64,000 nucleotides of DNA from Hydractinia symbiolongicarpus (GCF_029227915.1 NC_079883.1:16742001-16806000); one strand, 5' to 3'; shown: positions 25,071 to 39,590, counted from the stretch's first letter. Translations and numbers: made by a program. Notes: a model not told the origin generated them from the sequence alone.

Positions 25071-27959
25071 ATTGGTCTAATCCTTCCACTCTCAATGGAC
25101 TAGGACGTCCCAAGTTGCTTTCGATTGCGTCACAGCTCTATAACACCGTCAACTACGTGCACAGGCCTTTAAAGGCTGTAATATGGCCTCTTGCAGCATA
25201 ATAAAGGCCTTACACACAAATCGCGTTGTTCTACATGCCTGGGCGAGTTACGATCGGTCTAATCCCTCCACTCTCATTAGACTATGACGTCCCAAGTGGT
25301 TTTTTATTGCGCCATGGCGTTATAACACCGTCAACTACGGGTACAGGCCTCAAAAGGCTGTAATATGGCCTCTTGCAGCATAATAAAGGCCTTACACGTA
25401 TATCACGAGGTCGTACGTGCCTGCGCAAGTTACCATTGGTCTAATCCTTCTACTCTCAATGGACTAGGACGTCCCAAGTTGTTTTCCATTGCGTCACGGC
25501 TTTATAACACCGTCAACTACGTGCACAGGCTATTAAAGGCTGTAATATGGCCTTTTGCGGCCTAGTAAAGGTCGTACACACAAATTGCGTTGTTCCACGT
25601 GCCTGCGCGAGTTGCGATAGGTCTAATCCCTCCACTCTCATTGGACTATGACGTCCCAAGTGGTTTTCCATTGCGCCATGGCGTTATCACACCGTCAACT
25701 ACAGGTACAGGCATGTAAAGTCTGTAATATGGCCTTTTGCAGCATAATAAGCGCTTTTCACGTATATCACGTGCTTGCACGTGCCTGCGCAGGTTACCGC
25801 TGGTCTAATTACTCCACTCTCAATGGACTACGACGTCTCATGTTGTTTTCCATTGCGTCATGACTTTATAACACCGTCAACTACGTGTACAGGCCTCTAA
25901 AAGGCTGTACTATGGCATTTTGCAGCTTAATAAAGGTCGTGCACACAAATCGCGTTGTTCCACGTGCGAGTTACGATCATTCTAATCCTTCCACTCTCAT
26001 TGGACTATGACGTCCCAAGTGGTTTTCCATTGCGCCATGGCGTTATAACACCGTCAACTACGGGTGCAGGCCTCCAAAGGCTGTAATATGACCTCTTGCA
26101 GCCTAATAAAGGCCTTACACGTATATCACGTGCTTGCACGTGCCTGCCCAGGTTACCGCTGATCTAATTACTCCACTCTCAATGGACTACGACGTCCCAT
26201 GTTGTTTTCCATTGCGCCATGACTTTATAACACCGTCAACTACGTGTACAACCCTAAAAGGCTGTACTATGGCATTTTGCAGCTTAATAAAGGTCGTGCA
26301 CACAAATCGCGTTGTTCCACGTGCCTGGGCGAGTTACGATCGGTCTAATCCCTCCACTCTCATTGGTCTATGACGTCCCAAGTCGTTTTCCATTACGCCA
26401 TGGCGTTATCACACCGTCAACTACAGGTACAGGCCTGTAAAATCTGTAATATGGCCTCTTGGAGCATAATAAAGGCCTTTCACGTTTATCACGTGCTTGC
26501 ACGTGCCTCCGCAGGTTACCGTTGGTCTAATTATTCCACTCTCAATGGACTACGACGTCCCAAGAAATTTTCCATTGCGCCATATCTTTATAACAGCGTC
26601 AACTACGTCTACAGGCCTCTAAAAGGCTGTACTATGGCATTTTGCAGCTTAATAAAGGTCTTACACACAAATGGCGTTGTTCCACGTGCCTGGGCGAGTT
26701 ACGATCGGTCTAATCCTTCCACTCTCATTGGACTATGACCTCCCAAGTGGTTTTCCATTGCGCCATTGCGTTATAACACCGTCAACTACGTGCACAGGCC
26801 TTTAAATGCTGTAATATGGCCTCTTGCAGCATAATAAAGGCCTTACACACAAATCGCGTTGTTCTACATGCCTGCGCGAGTTGCGATAGGTCTAATCCCT
26901 CCACTCTCATTGGACTATGACGTCCCAAGTGGTTTTCCATTGCGCCATGGCGTTATCACACCGTCAACTACAGGTACAGGCCTGTAAAATCTGTGATATG
27001 GCCTCTTGCAGCATAATAAAAGCCTTTAACGTATATCACGTGGTTGCACGTGCCTGCACTAGTTACGATCGAACTAATCCCTCCACTCTCAATGGACTAC
27101 GACGTCCAAAGTTGTTTTCCATTGCGCCATGACTTTATAACACCGTCAACTACAGGTACAGGCCTGTAAAGGCTGTAACATGGCCTCTTGCAGCCTAATA
27201 AAGGTTGTACACACAAATCGCGGTGTTCCACGTGCCTAGGGGAGTTACGATCAATCTAATCCCTCCACTCTCATTGGACTATGACGTCCCAAGTGGTTTT
27301 TCATTGCGCCATGGCGTTATAACACCGTCAACTACGGGTACAGGCCTCAAAAGGCTGTAATATGGTCATTTGCAGCCTAACAAAGGCCTTTCACGTATAT
27401 CACGTGCTTGCACGTGCCTGCGCAGGTTACCGTTGGTCTAATTATTCCACTCTCAATGGACTACGACGTCCCAATTTGCTTTCCATTGCGCCATGACTTT
27501 ATAACACCGTCAACTACGTGTACAGGCGTCTAAAGGCTGTACTATGGCATTTTGCAGCCTAATAAAGGTCGTACACACAAACCACGTTGTTCCACGTGCC
27601 TGCACTAGTTACGATCGGACTAATCCCTCCACTCTCATTAGACTACGACGTCCAAAGTTTTTTTCCATTGCGCCATGACTTTATAACACCGTCAACTACG
27701 GGTACAGGCCTCAAAAGGCTGTAATATGGCCTCTTGCAGCCTAATAAAGGCCTTACACGTATATCACGTGGTCGCACGTGCCTGCGCAAGTTACCATTGG
27801 TCTAATCCTTCCACTCTCATTGGACTATGACGTCCCAATTGGTTTTCCATTGCGCGATGGCGTTATAACACCGTCAACTACGGGTGCAGGCCTCCAAAGG
27901 CTGTAATATGGCCTCTTGCAGCCTAATAAAGGCCTAACACGTATATCACGTGGTCACAC
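24142..27959 (+). repeat. 3,818 bp HOR (21-mer), copy 1
   Basis: First copy of a 21-monomer unit repeated directly at an offset of 3,818 bp. Landmark variants in order: CACGAGCTTGCGC, CGGGTGAAGGCC, CTCTTCCAGCC, TCAAGTACGGG, CTCTATAACACC, CACGTGCGAGTTACG (7 bp loss near 25,966), GTACAACCCTAAAAGG, CAAGAAATTTTCC and ACAAACCACGTTG. All reappear in the same order in copy 2. Only about half a dozen substitutions were found by eye, for example ATCACGAGGTCG near 25,404 against ATCACGATGTCG in copy 2. Confidence 0.9.
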
Positions 27960-30900
27960 GTGCCTGCGCAAGTTACCATTGGTCTAATCCTTCTACTCTC
28001 AATGGACTCGGACGTCCCAAGTTGTTTTCCATTGCGTCACGGCTTTATAACACCGTCAACTACGTGCACAGGCCTTTAAAGGCTGTAATATGGTCATTTG
28101 CAGCCTAACAAAGGCCTTTCACGTATATCACGTGGTTGCACGTGCCTGCGCAAGTTACGAGCGGACTAATCCCTCCAATGTCATTGGACTATGACGTCCC
28201 AAGTGGTTTTCCATTGCGCCATGGCGTTATAACACCGTCAACTACGCGTACAGGCCTCAAAAGGCTGTAATATGGCCTCTTGCAGCATAATAAAGGCCTT
28301 TCACGTATATCACGTGCTTGCACGAGCTTGCGCAGGTTACCGTTGGTCTAATTATTCCACTCTCAATGGACTACGACGTCCCAAGTGGTTTTCCATTGCG
28401 CCATGGCGTTATAACACCGTCAACTACGGGTGAAGGCCTCCAAAGGCTGTAATATGGCCTCTTCCAGCCTAATAAAGGCCTTACACGTATATCACGTGCT
28501 TGCACGTGCCTGCGCAGGTTACCGCTGGTCTAATTACTCCACTCTCAATGGACTACGACGTCCCATGTTGTTTTCCATTGCGCCATGACTTTATAACACC
28601 GTCAACTACGTGTACAGGCCTCTAAAAGGCTGTACTATGGCATTTTGCAGCTTAATAAAGGTCGTGCACACAAATTGCGTTGTTCCACGTGCCTGGGCGA
28701 GTTACGATCGGTCTAATCCTTCCACTCTCATTGGACTATGACGTCCCAATTGGTTTTCCATTGCGCGATGGCGTTATAACACCGTCAAGTACGGGTGCAG
28801 GCCTCCAAAGGCTGTAATATGGCCTCTTGCAGCCTAATAAAGGCCTAACACGTATATCACGTGGTCGCACGTGCCTGCGCAAGTTACCATTGGTCTAATC
28901 CTTCCACTCTCAATGGACTAGGACGTCCCAAGTTGCTTTCGATTGCGTCACAGCTCTATAACACCGTCAACTACGTGCACAGGCCTTTAAAGGCTGTAAT
29001 ATGGCCTCTTGCAGCATAATAAAGGCCTTACACACAAATCGCGTTGTTCTACATGCCTGGGCGAGTTACGATCGGTCTAATCCCTCCACTCTCATTAGAC
29101 TATGACGTCCCAAGTGGTTTTTTATTGCGCCATGGCGTTATAACACCGTCAACTACGGGTACAGGCCTCAAAAGGCTGTAATATGGCCTCTTGCAGCATA
29201 ATAAAGGCCTTACACGTATATCACGATGTCGTACGTGCCTGCGCAAGTTACCATTGGTCTAATCCTTCTACTCTCAATGGACTAGGACGTCCCAAGTTGT
29301 TTTCCATTGCGTCACGGCTTTATAACACCGTCAACTACGTGCACAGGCTATTAAAGGCTGTAATATGGCCTTTTGCGGCCTAGTAAAGGTCGTACACACA
29401 AATTGCGTTGTTCCACGTGCCTGCGCGAGTTGCGATAGGTCTAATCCCTCCACTCTCATTGGACTATGACGTCCCAAGTGGTTTTCCATTGCGCCATGGC
29501 GTTATCACACCGTCAACTACAGGTACAGGCATGTAAAGTCTGTAATATGGCCTTTTGCAGCATAATAAGCGCTTTTCACGTATATCACGTGCTTGCACGT
29601 GCCTGCGCAGGTTACCGCTGGTCTAATTACTCCACTCTCAATGGACTACGACGTCTCATGTTGTTTTCCATTGCGTCATGACTTTATAACACCGTCAACT
29701 ACGTGTACAGGCCTCTAAAAGGCTGTACTATGGCATTTTGCAGCTTAATAAAGGTCGTGCACACAAATCGCGTTGTTCCACGTGCGAGTTACGATCATTC
29801 TAATCCTTCCACTCTCATTGGACTATGACGTCCCAAGTGGTTTTCCATTGCGCCATGGCGTTATAACACCGTCAACTACGGGTGCAGGCCTCCAAAGGCT
29901 GTAATATGACCTCTTGCAGCCTAATAAAGGCCTTACACGTATATCACGTGCTTGCACGTGCCTGCCCAGGTTACCGCTGATCTAATTACTCCACTCTCAA
30001 TGGACTACGACGTCCCATGTTGTTTTCCATTGCGCCATGACTTTATAACACCGTCAACTACGTGTACAACCCTAAAAGGCTGTACTATGGCATTTTGCAG
30101 CTTAATAAAGGTCGTGCACACAAATCGCGTTGTTCCACGTGCCTGGGCGAGTTACGATCGGTCTAATCCCTCCACTCTCATTGGTCTATGACGTCCCAAG
30201 TCGTTTTCCATTACGCCATGGCGTTATCACACCGTCAACTACAGGTACAGGCCTGTAAAATCTGTAATATGGCCTCTTGGAGCATAATAAAGGCCTTTCA
30301 CGTTTATCACGTGCTTGCACGTGCCTCCGCAGGTTACCGTTGGTCTAATTATTCCACTCTCAATGGACTACGACGTCCCAAGAAATTTTCCATTGCGCCA
30401 TATCTTTATAACAGCGTCAACTACGTCTACAGGCCTCTAAAAGGCTGTACTATGGCATTTTGCAGCTTAATAAAGGTCTTACACACAAATGGCGTTGTTC
30501 CACGTGCCTGGGCGAGTTACGATCGGTCTAATCCTTCCACTCTCATTGGACTATGACGTCCCAAGTGGTTTTCCATTGCGCCATTGCGTTATAACACCGT
30601 CAACTACGTGCACAGGCCTTTAAATGCTGTAATATGGCCTCTTGCAGCATAATAAAGGCCTTACACACAAATCGCGTTGTTCTACATGCCTGCGCGAGTT
30701 GCGATAGGTCTAATCCTTCCACTCTCATTGGACTATGACGTCCCAAGTGGTTTTCCATTGCGCCATGGCGTTATCACACCGTCAACTACAGGTACAGGCC
30801 TGTAAAATCTGTGATATGGCCTCTTGCAGCATAATAAAAGCCTTTAACGTATATCACGTGGTTGCACGTGCCTGCACTAGTTACGATCGAACTAATCCCT

Positions 30901-31777
30901 CCACTCTCAATGGACTACGACGTCCAAAGTTGTTTTCCATTGCGCCATGACTTTATAACACCGTCAACTACAGGTACAGGCCTGTAAAGGCTGTAACATG
31001 GCCTCTTGCAGCCTAATAAAGGTTGTACACACAAATCGCGGTGTTCCACGTGCCTGGGGGAGTTACGATCAATCTAATCCCTCCACTCTCATTGGACTAT
31101 GACGTCCCAAGTGGTTTTTCATTGCGCCATGGCGTTATAACACCGTCAACTACGGGTACAGGCCTCAAAAGGCTGTAATATGGTCATTTGCAGCCTAACA
31201 AAGGCCTTTCACGTATATCACGTGCTTGCACGTGCCTGCGCAGGTTACCGTTGGTCTAATTATTCCACTCTCAATGGACTACGACGTCCCAATTTGCTTT
31301 CCATTGCGCCATGACTTTATAACACCGTCAACTACGTGTACAGGCGTCTAAAGGCTGTACTATGGCATTTTGCAGCCTAATAAAGGTCGTACACACAAAC
31401 CACGTTGTTCCACGTGCCTGCACTAGTTACGATCGGACTAATCCCTCCACTCTCATTAGACTACGACGTCCAAAGTTGTTTTCCATTGCGCCATGACTTT
31501 ATAACACCGTCAACTACGGGTACAGGCCTCAAAAGGCTGTAATATGGCCTCTTGCAGCCTAATAAAGGCCTTACACGTATATCACGTGGTCGCACGTGCC
31601 TGCGCAAGTTACCATTGGTCTAATCCTTCCACTCTCATTGGACTATGACGTCCCAATTGGTTTTCCATTGCGCGATGGCGTTATAACACCGTCAACTACG
31701 GGTGCAGGCCTCCAAAGGCTGTAATATGGCCTCTTGCAGCCTAATAAAGGCCTAACACGTATATCACGTGGTCGCAC
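27960..31777 (+). repeat. 3,818 bp HOR (21-mer), copy 2
   Basis: Second copy of the 21-mer. The period continues for roughly 100 bp into what would be a third copy: GGACTCGGACG at about 28,004 recurs at about 31,822. The match is lost near 31,880, at CTACATGTACAGG. The shared 7 bp deletion in CACGTGCGAGTTACG (25,966 and 29,784) shows that both copies descend from one already-mutated unit. Confidence 0.9.
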
Positions 31778-31879
31778 GTGCCTGCGCAAGTTACCATTGG
31801 TCTAATCCTTCTACTCTCAATGGACTCGGACGTCCCAAGTTGTTTTCCATTGCGTCACGGCTTTATAACACCGTCAACT

Positions 31880-32100
31880 ACATGTACAGGCCTCTAAAAG
31901 GCTGTACTATGGCATTTTGCAGCTTAATAAAGGTCGTGCACACAAATTGCGGTGTTCCACGTGCCTGGGGGAGTTACGATCGGTCTAATCCTTCCACTCT
32001 CATTGGACTATGACGTCCCAAGTTGTTTTCCATTGCGTGATGGCCTTATAACACCGTCAACTACGGGTACATGCGTCTAACGACTGTAATATGGCCTTTG
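31880..32100 (+). repeat. Boundary monomer between array halves
   Basis: Just over one monomer links the end of the 21-mer pair to the right-hand domains. It includes GGTGTTCCACGTGCCTGGGG and then the old CATGCGTCTAACGACTG variant. Left of here I found no TATATAAG or CCCGGAAAAAATAAC monomers; right of here they are frequent. This marks a change of subfamily content, not a break in periodicity. Confidence 0.6.
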
Positions 32101-35100
32101 CAGCCTAATAAAGGCAGTACACATCAATCGCGTTCTTCCACGTGCCTGCACTAGTTACGATCGGACTAATCCCTCCACTCTCAATGGACTACGACGTCCC
32201 AAGTTGTTTTCCATTGCGCCATGACTTTATAACACCGTCAACTACGTGCACAGGCCTCTAACGACTGTAATATGCCCTTTTGCAGCATAATAAAGGTCGT
32301 ACACACAAATTGCGTTGTTCCACGTGCCTGGGCGAGTTACGATCGGTCTAATCCCTCCACTCTCAATGGATTCGGACGTCCCAAGTTGTTTTCCATTGTG
32401 CCACGGCTTTATAACACCGTCAACTACGTGCACAGGCCTCTAACGACTGTAATATGCCCTTTTGCAGCCTAATAAAGGCCTTACACGTATATCATGTGGT
32501 TGCACGAGCCTGCGCAGGTTACCATTGGTCTAATCCTTCCACTCTTAATGGACTACGATGTCCCAAGTGGTTTTCCATTGCGCCATGGCGTTATCACACC
32601 GTCAACTACAGGTACAGGCCTGTAAAATCTGTAATATGGCCTCATGCAGCATAATAAAGACCTTTCACGTATATCATGTGGTTTCACGTGCCTACGCAGG
32701 TTACCATTGGTCTAATTATTCCACTCTCAATGGACAACGACGTCCCAAGTTGTTTTCCATTGCGCCATGACTTTATAACACCGTCAACTATGGGTACAGT
32801 CCTTTAAAGGCTGTAACGGGGCCTCTTGTAGGCTAATAAAGGCCTTACACGTATATCATGTGGTTGCACGAGCCTGCGAAGGTTACCATTGGTCTAATCC
32901 TTCCATTCTCAATGAAATACGACGACCCAAGTTGTTTTCCATTGCGCCATGACTTTATAACACCGTGAACTATGGGTACAGGCCTTTAAAGGCTGTAACA
33001 TGGCCTCTTGTAGCCTAATAAAGGCCTTCCACGTATGTCACGTGGTTCCACGTGCCTATGCAGGTCACCATTGGTCTAATTATTCCACTCTCAATGGACT
33101 ACAACGTCCCAAGTCGTTTTTCATTGCGCCATGACTATATAAGAACGTCAACTTCGTGAACGGCCTTCTAATGGCCTAATCTGACCTTTTTCAACTATAA
33201 GGGCCCACACGTAAATCGCGTTACTCCACGTGCCTACGCAGGTTAACATCGGTCTAATCCTTCCACTTTTAATGGACTACGACGTCCCAAGTCTTTTTCC
33301 ATAGTGCCATGGCGTTATAACACCTTCAACTACGTGTACAGGCCTCTAAAGGCTGTACTATGGCCTTTTGCAGCCTAATAAAGCCCGGAAAAAATAACCG
33401 CGTTGTTCCATGTGCCTGCGCAAGTTACGAGCGGACTAATCCCTCCAATGTCATTGGACTAAGACGTCCCAAGTGGTTTTTCATTGCGCCATGGCGTTAT
33501 AACACCGTCAACTACAGGTACAGGCATCTAAAGGATGTAATATGGCCTCTTGCAGCCTAATAAAGGCCTTACACGTATATCACGTGGTCGCACGTGCCTG
33601 CACTAGTTACGATCGGACTAATCCCTCCACTCTCAATGGACTACGACGTCCCAAGTTGTTTTCCATTGCGCCATGACTTTATAACACCGTCAACTACAGG
33701 TACAGGGCTGTAAAGGCTGTACTATGGCCTCTCGCAGCATAATAAAGGTCTTACACGTATATCATGTGGTTCCACGTGCCTACGCAGGTTACCGTTGGTC
33801 TAATTATTCCACTCTCAATGGACTACGACGTTCCAAGTTGTTTTCCATTGCGCCATGACTTTATAACACCGTGAACTATGGGTACAGTCCTTTAAAGGCT
33901 GTAACATGGCCTCTTGTAGGCTAATAAAGGCCTTACACGTATATCACGTGGTCGCACGTACCTGCCAAAGTTACCATTGGTCTAATGCTTCCACTCTCAA
34001 TGGACTAGGATGTCCCAAGTTGCTTTCCATTGCGTCACAGCTTTATAACACCGTGAACTATGGGTACAGGCCTTTAAAGGCTGTAACATGGCCTCTTGTA
34101 GCATAATAAAGGCCTTCCACGTATGTCACGTGGTTCCACGTGCCTACGCAGGTTACCATTGGTCTAATTATTCCACTCTTAATGGACTACAATGTCCCAA
34201 GTCGTTTTTCATTGCGCCATGACTATATAAGAATGTCAACTTCCTGAACGGCCTGCTAATTGCCTAATCTGACCTTTTCTAGCCCAATAAGGGCCCACAC
34301 GTAAATCGCGTTATTCCACATGCCTACGCAGGTTAACATCGGTCTAATCCTTCCACTTTCAATGGACTACGACGTCCCTTTCCATAGTGCAATGGCGTTA
34401 TAACACCGTCAACTACGTGTGCAGGCCTCTAAAGGCTGTACTATGGCCTTTTGCAGCCTAATAAAGCCCGGAAAAAATAACCGCGCTGTTCCATGTGCCT
34501 GCGCAAGTTACGAGCGGACTAATCCCTCCAATGTCATTGGACTATGACGTCCCAAGTGGTTTTTCATTGCGCCATGGCGTTATAACACCGTCAACTACAG
34601 GTACAGGCCTCTAAAAGATGTAATATGGCCTCTTGCTGCCTAATAAACGCCTTACACGTATATCATGTGGTTGAACGAGCCTGCGCAGGTTACCATTGGT
34701 CTAATCCTTCCACTCTCAATGGACTACGACGTCCCAAGTTTTTTTCCATTGCGCCATGACTTTATAACACCGTCAACTACGTGCACAGGCCTCTAACGAC
34801 TGTAATATGCCCTTTTGCAGCCTAATAAAGGCCTTACACGTATATCATGTGGTTGCAGGAGCCTGCGCAGGTTACCATTTGTCTAATCTTTCCACTCTCA
34901 ATGGACTACGACGTCCCAAGTGGTTTTCCATTGCGCCATGGCGTTATCACACCGTCAACTACAGGTACAGGCCTGTAAAATCTGTAATATGGCCTCTTTC
35001 AACATAATAAAGGCCTTTCACGTATATCATGTGGTTCCACGTGCCTACGCAGGTTACCATTAGTCTAATTATTCCACTCTCAATGGACTACGACGTCCCA

Positions 35101-35868
35101 AGTTGTTTTCCATTGCGCCATGACTTTATACCACCGTCAACTACGTGTACAGGCCTCTAAAGGCTGTACTATGGCCTTTTGCAGCCTAATAAAGCCCGGA
35201 AAAAATAACCGCGTTATTCCACGTGCCTGCACTAGTTACGATCGGTCTAATCCCTCCACTGTCATTGGACTATGACGTCCCACGTGGTTTTCCATTGCGC
35301 CGTGGCGTTATAACACCGTCAACTACGGGTACAGGCCTCCAAAGTCTGTAATATGGCCTCTTGCAGCCTAATAAAGGCCTTACACGTATATCACGCGGTC
35401 GTACGTGCCTGCGCAGGTTACCGTTGGTCTAATTATTCCACTCTGAATGCACTACGACGTCCCAAGTTGTTTTTTATTGCGCCATGACTATATAAGACCG
35501 TCAACTTCGTGAACGGCCATCTAAAGGCTGTAATATGGCCTTTCGCAGCCTAATAAAGGCCGTAACATAAATGGCGTTGTTCCACATGCCTGCGCAAGTT
35601 ACGAGCGGACTAAATCCGTCCATTCTCATTGGAATATGACGTCCCAAGTGGTTTTCCATTGCGCCGTGGCGTTATAGCACCGTCAACTACGGGTAAAGGC
35701 CTCTAAAGGCTGTAATATGGCCTTTTGCAGCCTAATAAAGGTCGTACAAACAAATCCCGTTGTTCCACGTGCCTGGGCGAGTTACGATCGGTCTAATCCC
35801 TCCACTCTTATTGGACTATGACGTCCCAAGTGGTTTTCCATTGCGCCATGGCGTTATAACACAGTCAA
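32101..35868 (+). repeat. 3.77 kb block, full-length copy (partner at 50.8-54.1 kb)
   Basis: This matches 50,797-54,137. The offset is exactly 18,696 bp up to 34,930 and exactly 18,269 bp from 35,358 onward, so the partner lacks 427 bp corresponding to 34,931-35,357. Shared tags include GTAACGGGGCC, CATTCTCAATGAAATACG, ATATAAGAACGTCAAC, TATAAGGGCCCACACG, GCCCGGAAAAAATAACCGCG, CGTACCTGCCAAAG and GACGTCCCTTTCCATAG (a 7 bp loss near 34,374). About a dozen substitutions were seen. Confidence 0.85.
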
Positions 35869-36295
35869 CTACAGGTACAGGCCTGTAAAATCTGTAATAT
35901 GGCCTCTTGCAACATAATAAAGGCCTTTCACGTATATCATGTGGTTCCACGTGCCTACGCAGGTTACCATTAGTCTAATTATTCCACTCTCAATGGACTA
36001 CGACGTCCCAAGTTGTTTTCCATTGCGCCATGACTTTATACCACCGTCAACTACGTGTACAGGCCTCTAAAGGCTGTACTATGGCCTTTTGCAGCCTAAT
36101 AAAGCCCGGAAAAAATAACCGCGTTATTCCACGTGCCTGCACTAGTTACGATCGGTCTAATCCCTCCACTGTCATTGGACTATGACGTCCCACGTGGTTT
36201 TCCATTGCGCCGTGGCGTTATAACACGGTCAACTACGGGTACAGGCCTCCAAAGTCTGTAATATGGCCTCTTGCAGCCTAATAAAGGCCTTACAC
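34920..36295 (+). repeat. Outlying heptamer-family segment with 5-mer junction
   Basis: This segment matches about 55,740-57,112 at an offset near 20,817 bp, including the unusual junction ACACAGTCAACTACAGGTAC at about 35,859. It carries the heptamer markers ACGCGGTCGTACG, ATATAAGACCGTCAACTTCG, GGAATATGACG and ACAAACAAATCCCG. It overlaps the start of the 3,819 bp HOR, so a piece of the heptamer domain, or its ancestor, is embedded in the 21-mer domain. Confidence 0.75.
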
Positions 36296-39200
36296 GTATA
36301 TCATGTGGTTCCACGTGCCTACGCAGGTTACCATTGGTCTAATTATTCCACTCTCAATAGACTACGACGTCCCAAATTGTTTTCCATTGCGCCATGACTT
36401 TATAACACCGTCAAATACATGTACAGGCCTATAAAGTCTGTATTATGGCATTTTGCAGCCTAATAAAGCCCGGAAAAAATAACCGCGTTGTCCCATGTGT
36501 TTGCACAAGTTAAGAGCGGACTATTCCCTCCAATGTCATTGGACTATGACGTCCCAAGTGGTTCTTCATTGCACCATGGCGTTATAACACCGTCAACTAC
36601 AGGTACAGGCCTCTAAAGGATGTAATATGGCTTCTTGCAGCCTAATAAAGGCCTTACACGTATATCATGTGGTGGCACGAGCCTGCGCAGGTTACCATTG
36701 GTCTAATCCTTCCACTCTCAATGGACTACGACGTCCCAAGTTGGTTTCCATTGCGCCACAACTTTATAACACCGTCAACTACGTGCACAGGCCTCTAACG
36801 ATTGTAATATGGCCTCTTGCAGCATAATAAAGGCCTTACACGTATATCATGTGGTTCCACGTGCCTCCACAGGTTACCATTGGTCTAATTATTCCACTCT
36901 CAATGGACTAGGACGTCCCAAGTTGTTTTCCATTGTGCCACGGCTTTATAACACCGTCAACTACGTGCCCAGGGCTCTAACCACTGCAATATGCCCTTTT
37001 GCAGCCTAATAAAGGCCTTACACGTATATCATGTGGTTGCACGTGCCTGCGCAAGTTACCATTGGTCTAATCCTTCCACTCTCAATGGACTAGGACGTCC
37101 CAAGTTGCTTTCCATTGCGTCACAGCTTTGTAACACCGTCAACTACGTGCACAGGCCTATAGAGGCTGCAATATGGACTTTTGCGGCCTAATAAAGGTCG
37201 TACACACAAATCGCGTTGTTCCACGTGCCTGCGCGAGTTGCGATCGGTCTAATCCCTCCACTCTCTTTGGACTATGACGTCCCAAGTGGTTTTCCATTGC
37301 GCCATGGCGTTATCACACCGTCAACTACAGGTACAGGCCTGTAAAATCTGTAATATGGCCTCTTGCAGCATAATAAAGGCCTTTCACGTATATCATGTGG
37401 TTCCACGTGCCTACGCAGGTGACCATTGGTCTAATTATTCCACTCCCAATGGACTACGACGTCCCAAGTTGTTTTCCATTGCGCCATGACTTTATAACAC
37501 CGTCAACTACGTGTACAGGCCTCTAAAGGCTGTACTATGGCATTTTGCAGCCTAATAAAGCCCGGAAAAAATAACCGCGCTGTTCCATGTGCCTGCGCAA
37601 GTTACGAGCGGACTATTCCCTCCAATGTCATTGGACTATGACGTCCCAAGTGGTTCTTCATTGCGCAATGGCGTTATAACACCGTCAACTACAGGTACAG
37701 GCCTCGAAAGGATGTAATATGGCCTCTTGCAGCCTAATAAAGGCCTTACACGTATTTCATGTGTTTTCACGAGCCTGCGCAGGCTATCATTGGTCTAATC
37801 CTTCCACTCTCAATGGACTACGACGTCCCAAGTTGGTTTCCATTGCGCCATAACTTTATAACACCGTCAACTACGTGCACAGGCCTCTAACGACTGTAAT
37901 ATGGCCTCTTGCAGCATAATAAAGGCATACACGTATATCATGTGGTTCCACGTGCCTACGCAGGTTACCATTGGTCTAATTATTCCACTCTCAATGGACT
38001 AGGACGTCCCAAGTTGCTTTCCATTGTGCCACGGCTTTATAACACCGTCAACTACGTGCACTGGCCTTTAACGACTGCAATATGCCCTTTTGCAGCTTAA
38101 TAAAGGCCTTACACGTATATCATGTGGTTGTACGAGCCTGCGCAGGTTACCATTGGTCTAATCCTTCCACTCTCAATGGACTACGACGTCCCAAGTTGTT
38201 TTCCATTGCGCCATGACTTTATAACACCGTGAACTATGGGTACAGGCCTTCAAAGGCTGTAACATGGCCTCTTGTAGCCTAATAAAGTTCTTCCACGTAT
38301 GTCACGTGGTTCCACGTGCCAACGCAGGTTACCATTGGTCTAATTATTCCACTCTCAATGGACTAGGACGTCCCAAGTTGCTTTCCATTGGGTCACAGCT
38401 TTATAACACCGTCAACTATAGGTACAGGCCTGTAAAATCTGTAATATGGCCTCTTGCAGCATAATAAAGGCCTTTCACGTATATCATGTGGTTCCACGTG
38501 CCTACGCAGGTTACCATTTGTCTAATTATTCCACTCTCGATTGACTACTACGTCCCAAGTGGTTTTCAATTGCGTGATGGCCTTATAACACCGTCAACTA
38601 CGGGTACATGCGTCTAAGGACTGTAATATGGCCTTTGCAGCCTAATAAAGGCAGTACACATTAATCGCGTTCTTCCACGTGCCTGCACTAGTTACGATCG
38701 GACTAATCCCTCCACTCTCAATGGACTACGACGTCCCAAGTTGTTTTCCATTGCGCAATGACCTTATAACACCGTCAACTACAGGTACAGGCCTGTAAAG
38801 GCTGTGATATGGCCTCTCGCAGCATAATAAAGGCCTTACACGTATATCATGTGGTTCCACGTGCCTACGCAGGTTACCGTTGGACTAATTATTCCACTCT
38901 CAATGGACTACGACGTCCCAAGTTGTTTTCCCTTCCGCCATGACTTTATAACACCGTGAACTATGGGTACAGTCCTTTAAAGGCTGTAACATGGCCTCTT
39001 ATAGCCTAATAAAGGCCTTCCACGTATATCACATGGTTCAACGTGCCTACGCAGGTTACCATTGGTCTAATTATTCCACTCTCAATGGACTACAACGTCC
39101 CAAGTCGTTTTTCATTGCGCCATGACTATATCAGAACGTCAACTTCGTGAACGGCCTTCTAATGGCCTAATCTGACCTTTTACAGCCTAATAAGGGCCCA

Positions 39201-39590
39201 CACGTAAATCGCGTTATTCCACGTGCCTACGCAGGTTAACATCGGTCTAATCCTTCCACTTTTAATGGACTACGTCGTCCCAAGTCTTTTTCCATAGCAC
39301 CATGGCGTTATAACACCGTCAACTACGTGTACAGGCCTCTAAAAGGCTGTACTATGGCATTTTGCAGCCTAATAAAGGTCGTACACACAAATCGCGTTGT
39401 TCCACGTGCCTGCGCGAGTTGCGACCGGTCTAATCCCTCCACTCTCAATGGACTACGACGTCCCAAGTTGTTTTCCATTGCGCCCTGACCTTATAACACC
39501 GTCAACTACAGGTACAGGCCTGTAAAGGCTATAATATGGCCTCTCGCTGCATAATAAAGGCCTTACACGTATATCATGTGGTTCCACGTG
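35772..39590 (+). repeat. 3,819 bp HOR (second 21-mer), copy 1
   Basis: First copy of a 21-monomer unit unrelated in monomer order to the one at 24-32 kb. It starts inside GTGCCTGGGCGAG; the flanking sequence differs from that before copy 2. Ordered markers: ACAGTCAACTACAGG, CCACGTGGTTTTCC, CGGTCAACTACGGG, GTGGTGGCACGAG, CTCTAACCACTGC, CCTATAGAGGCTGC, AAGGCATACACG and TCCCTTCCGCC. The CCCGGAAAAAATAACCGCG tract occurs three times per unit. Confidence 0.88.

Noticed and set aside
33120-33240. GGGCCCACACG as a plant site II promoter element beside TATATAAG
   Set aside because: It differs by a few substitutions from the usual AAGGCCTTACACG at the same unit position and lies downstream of the TATA-like motif, so a chance resemblance is more likely.
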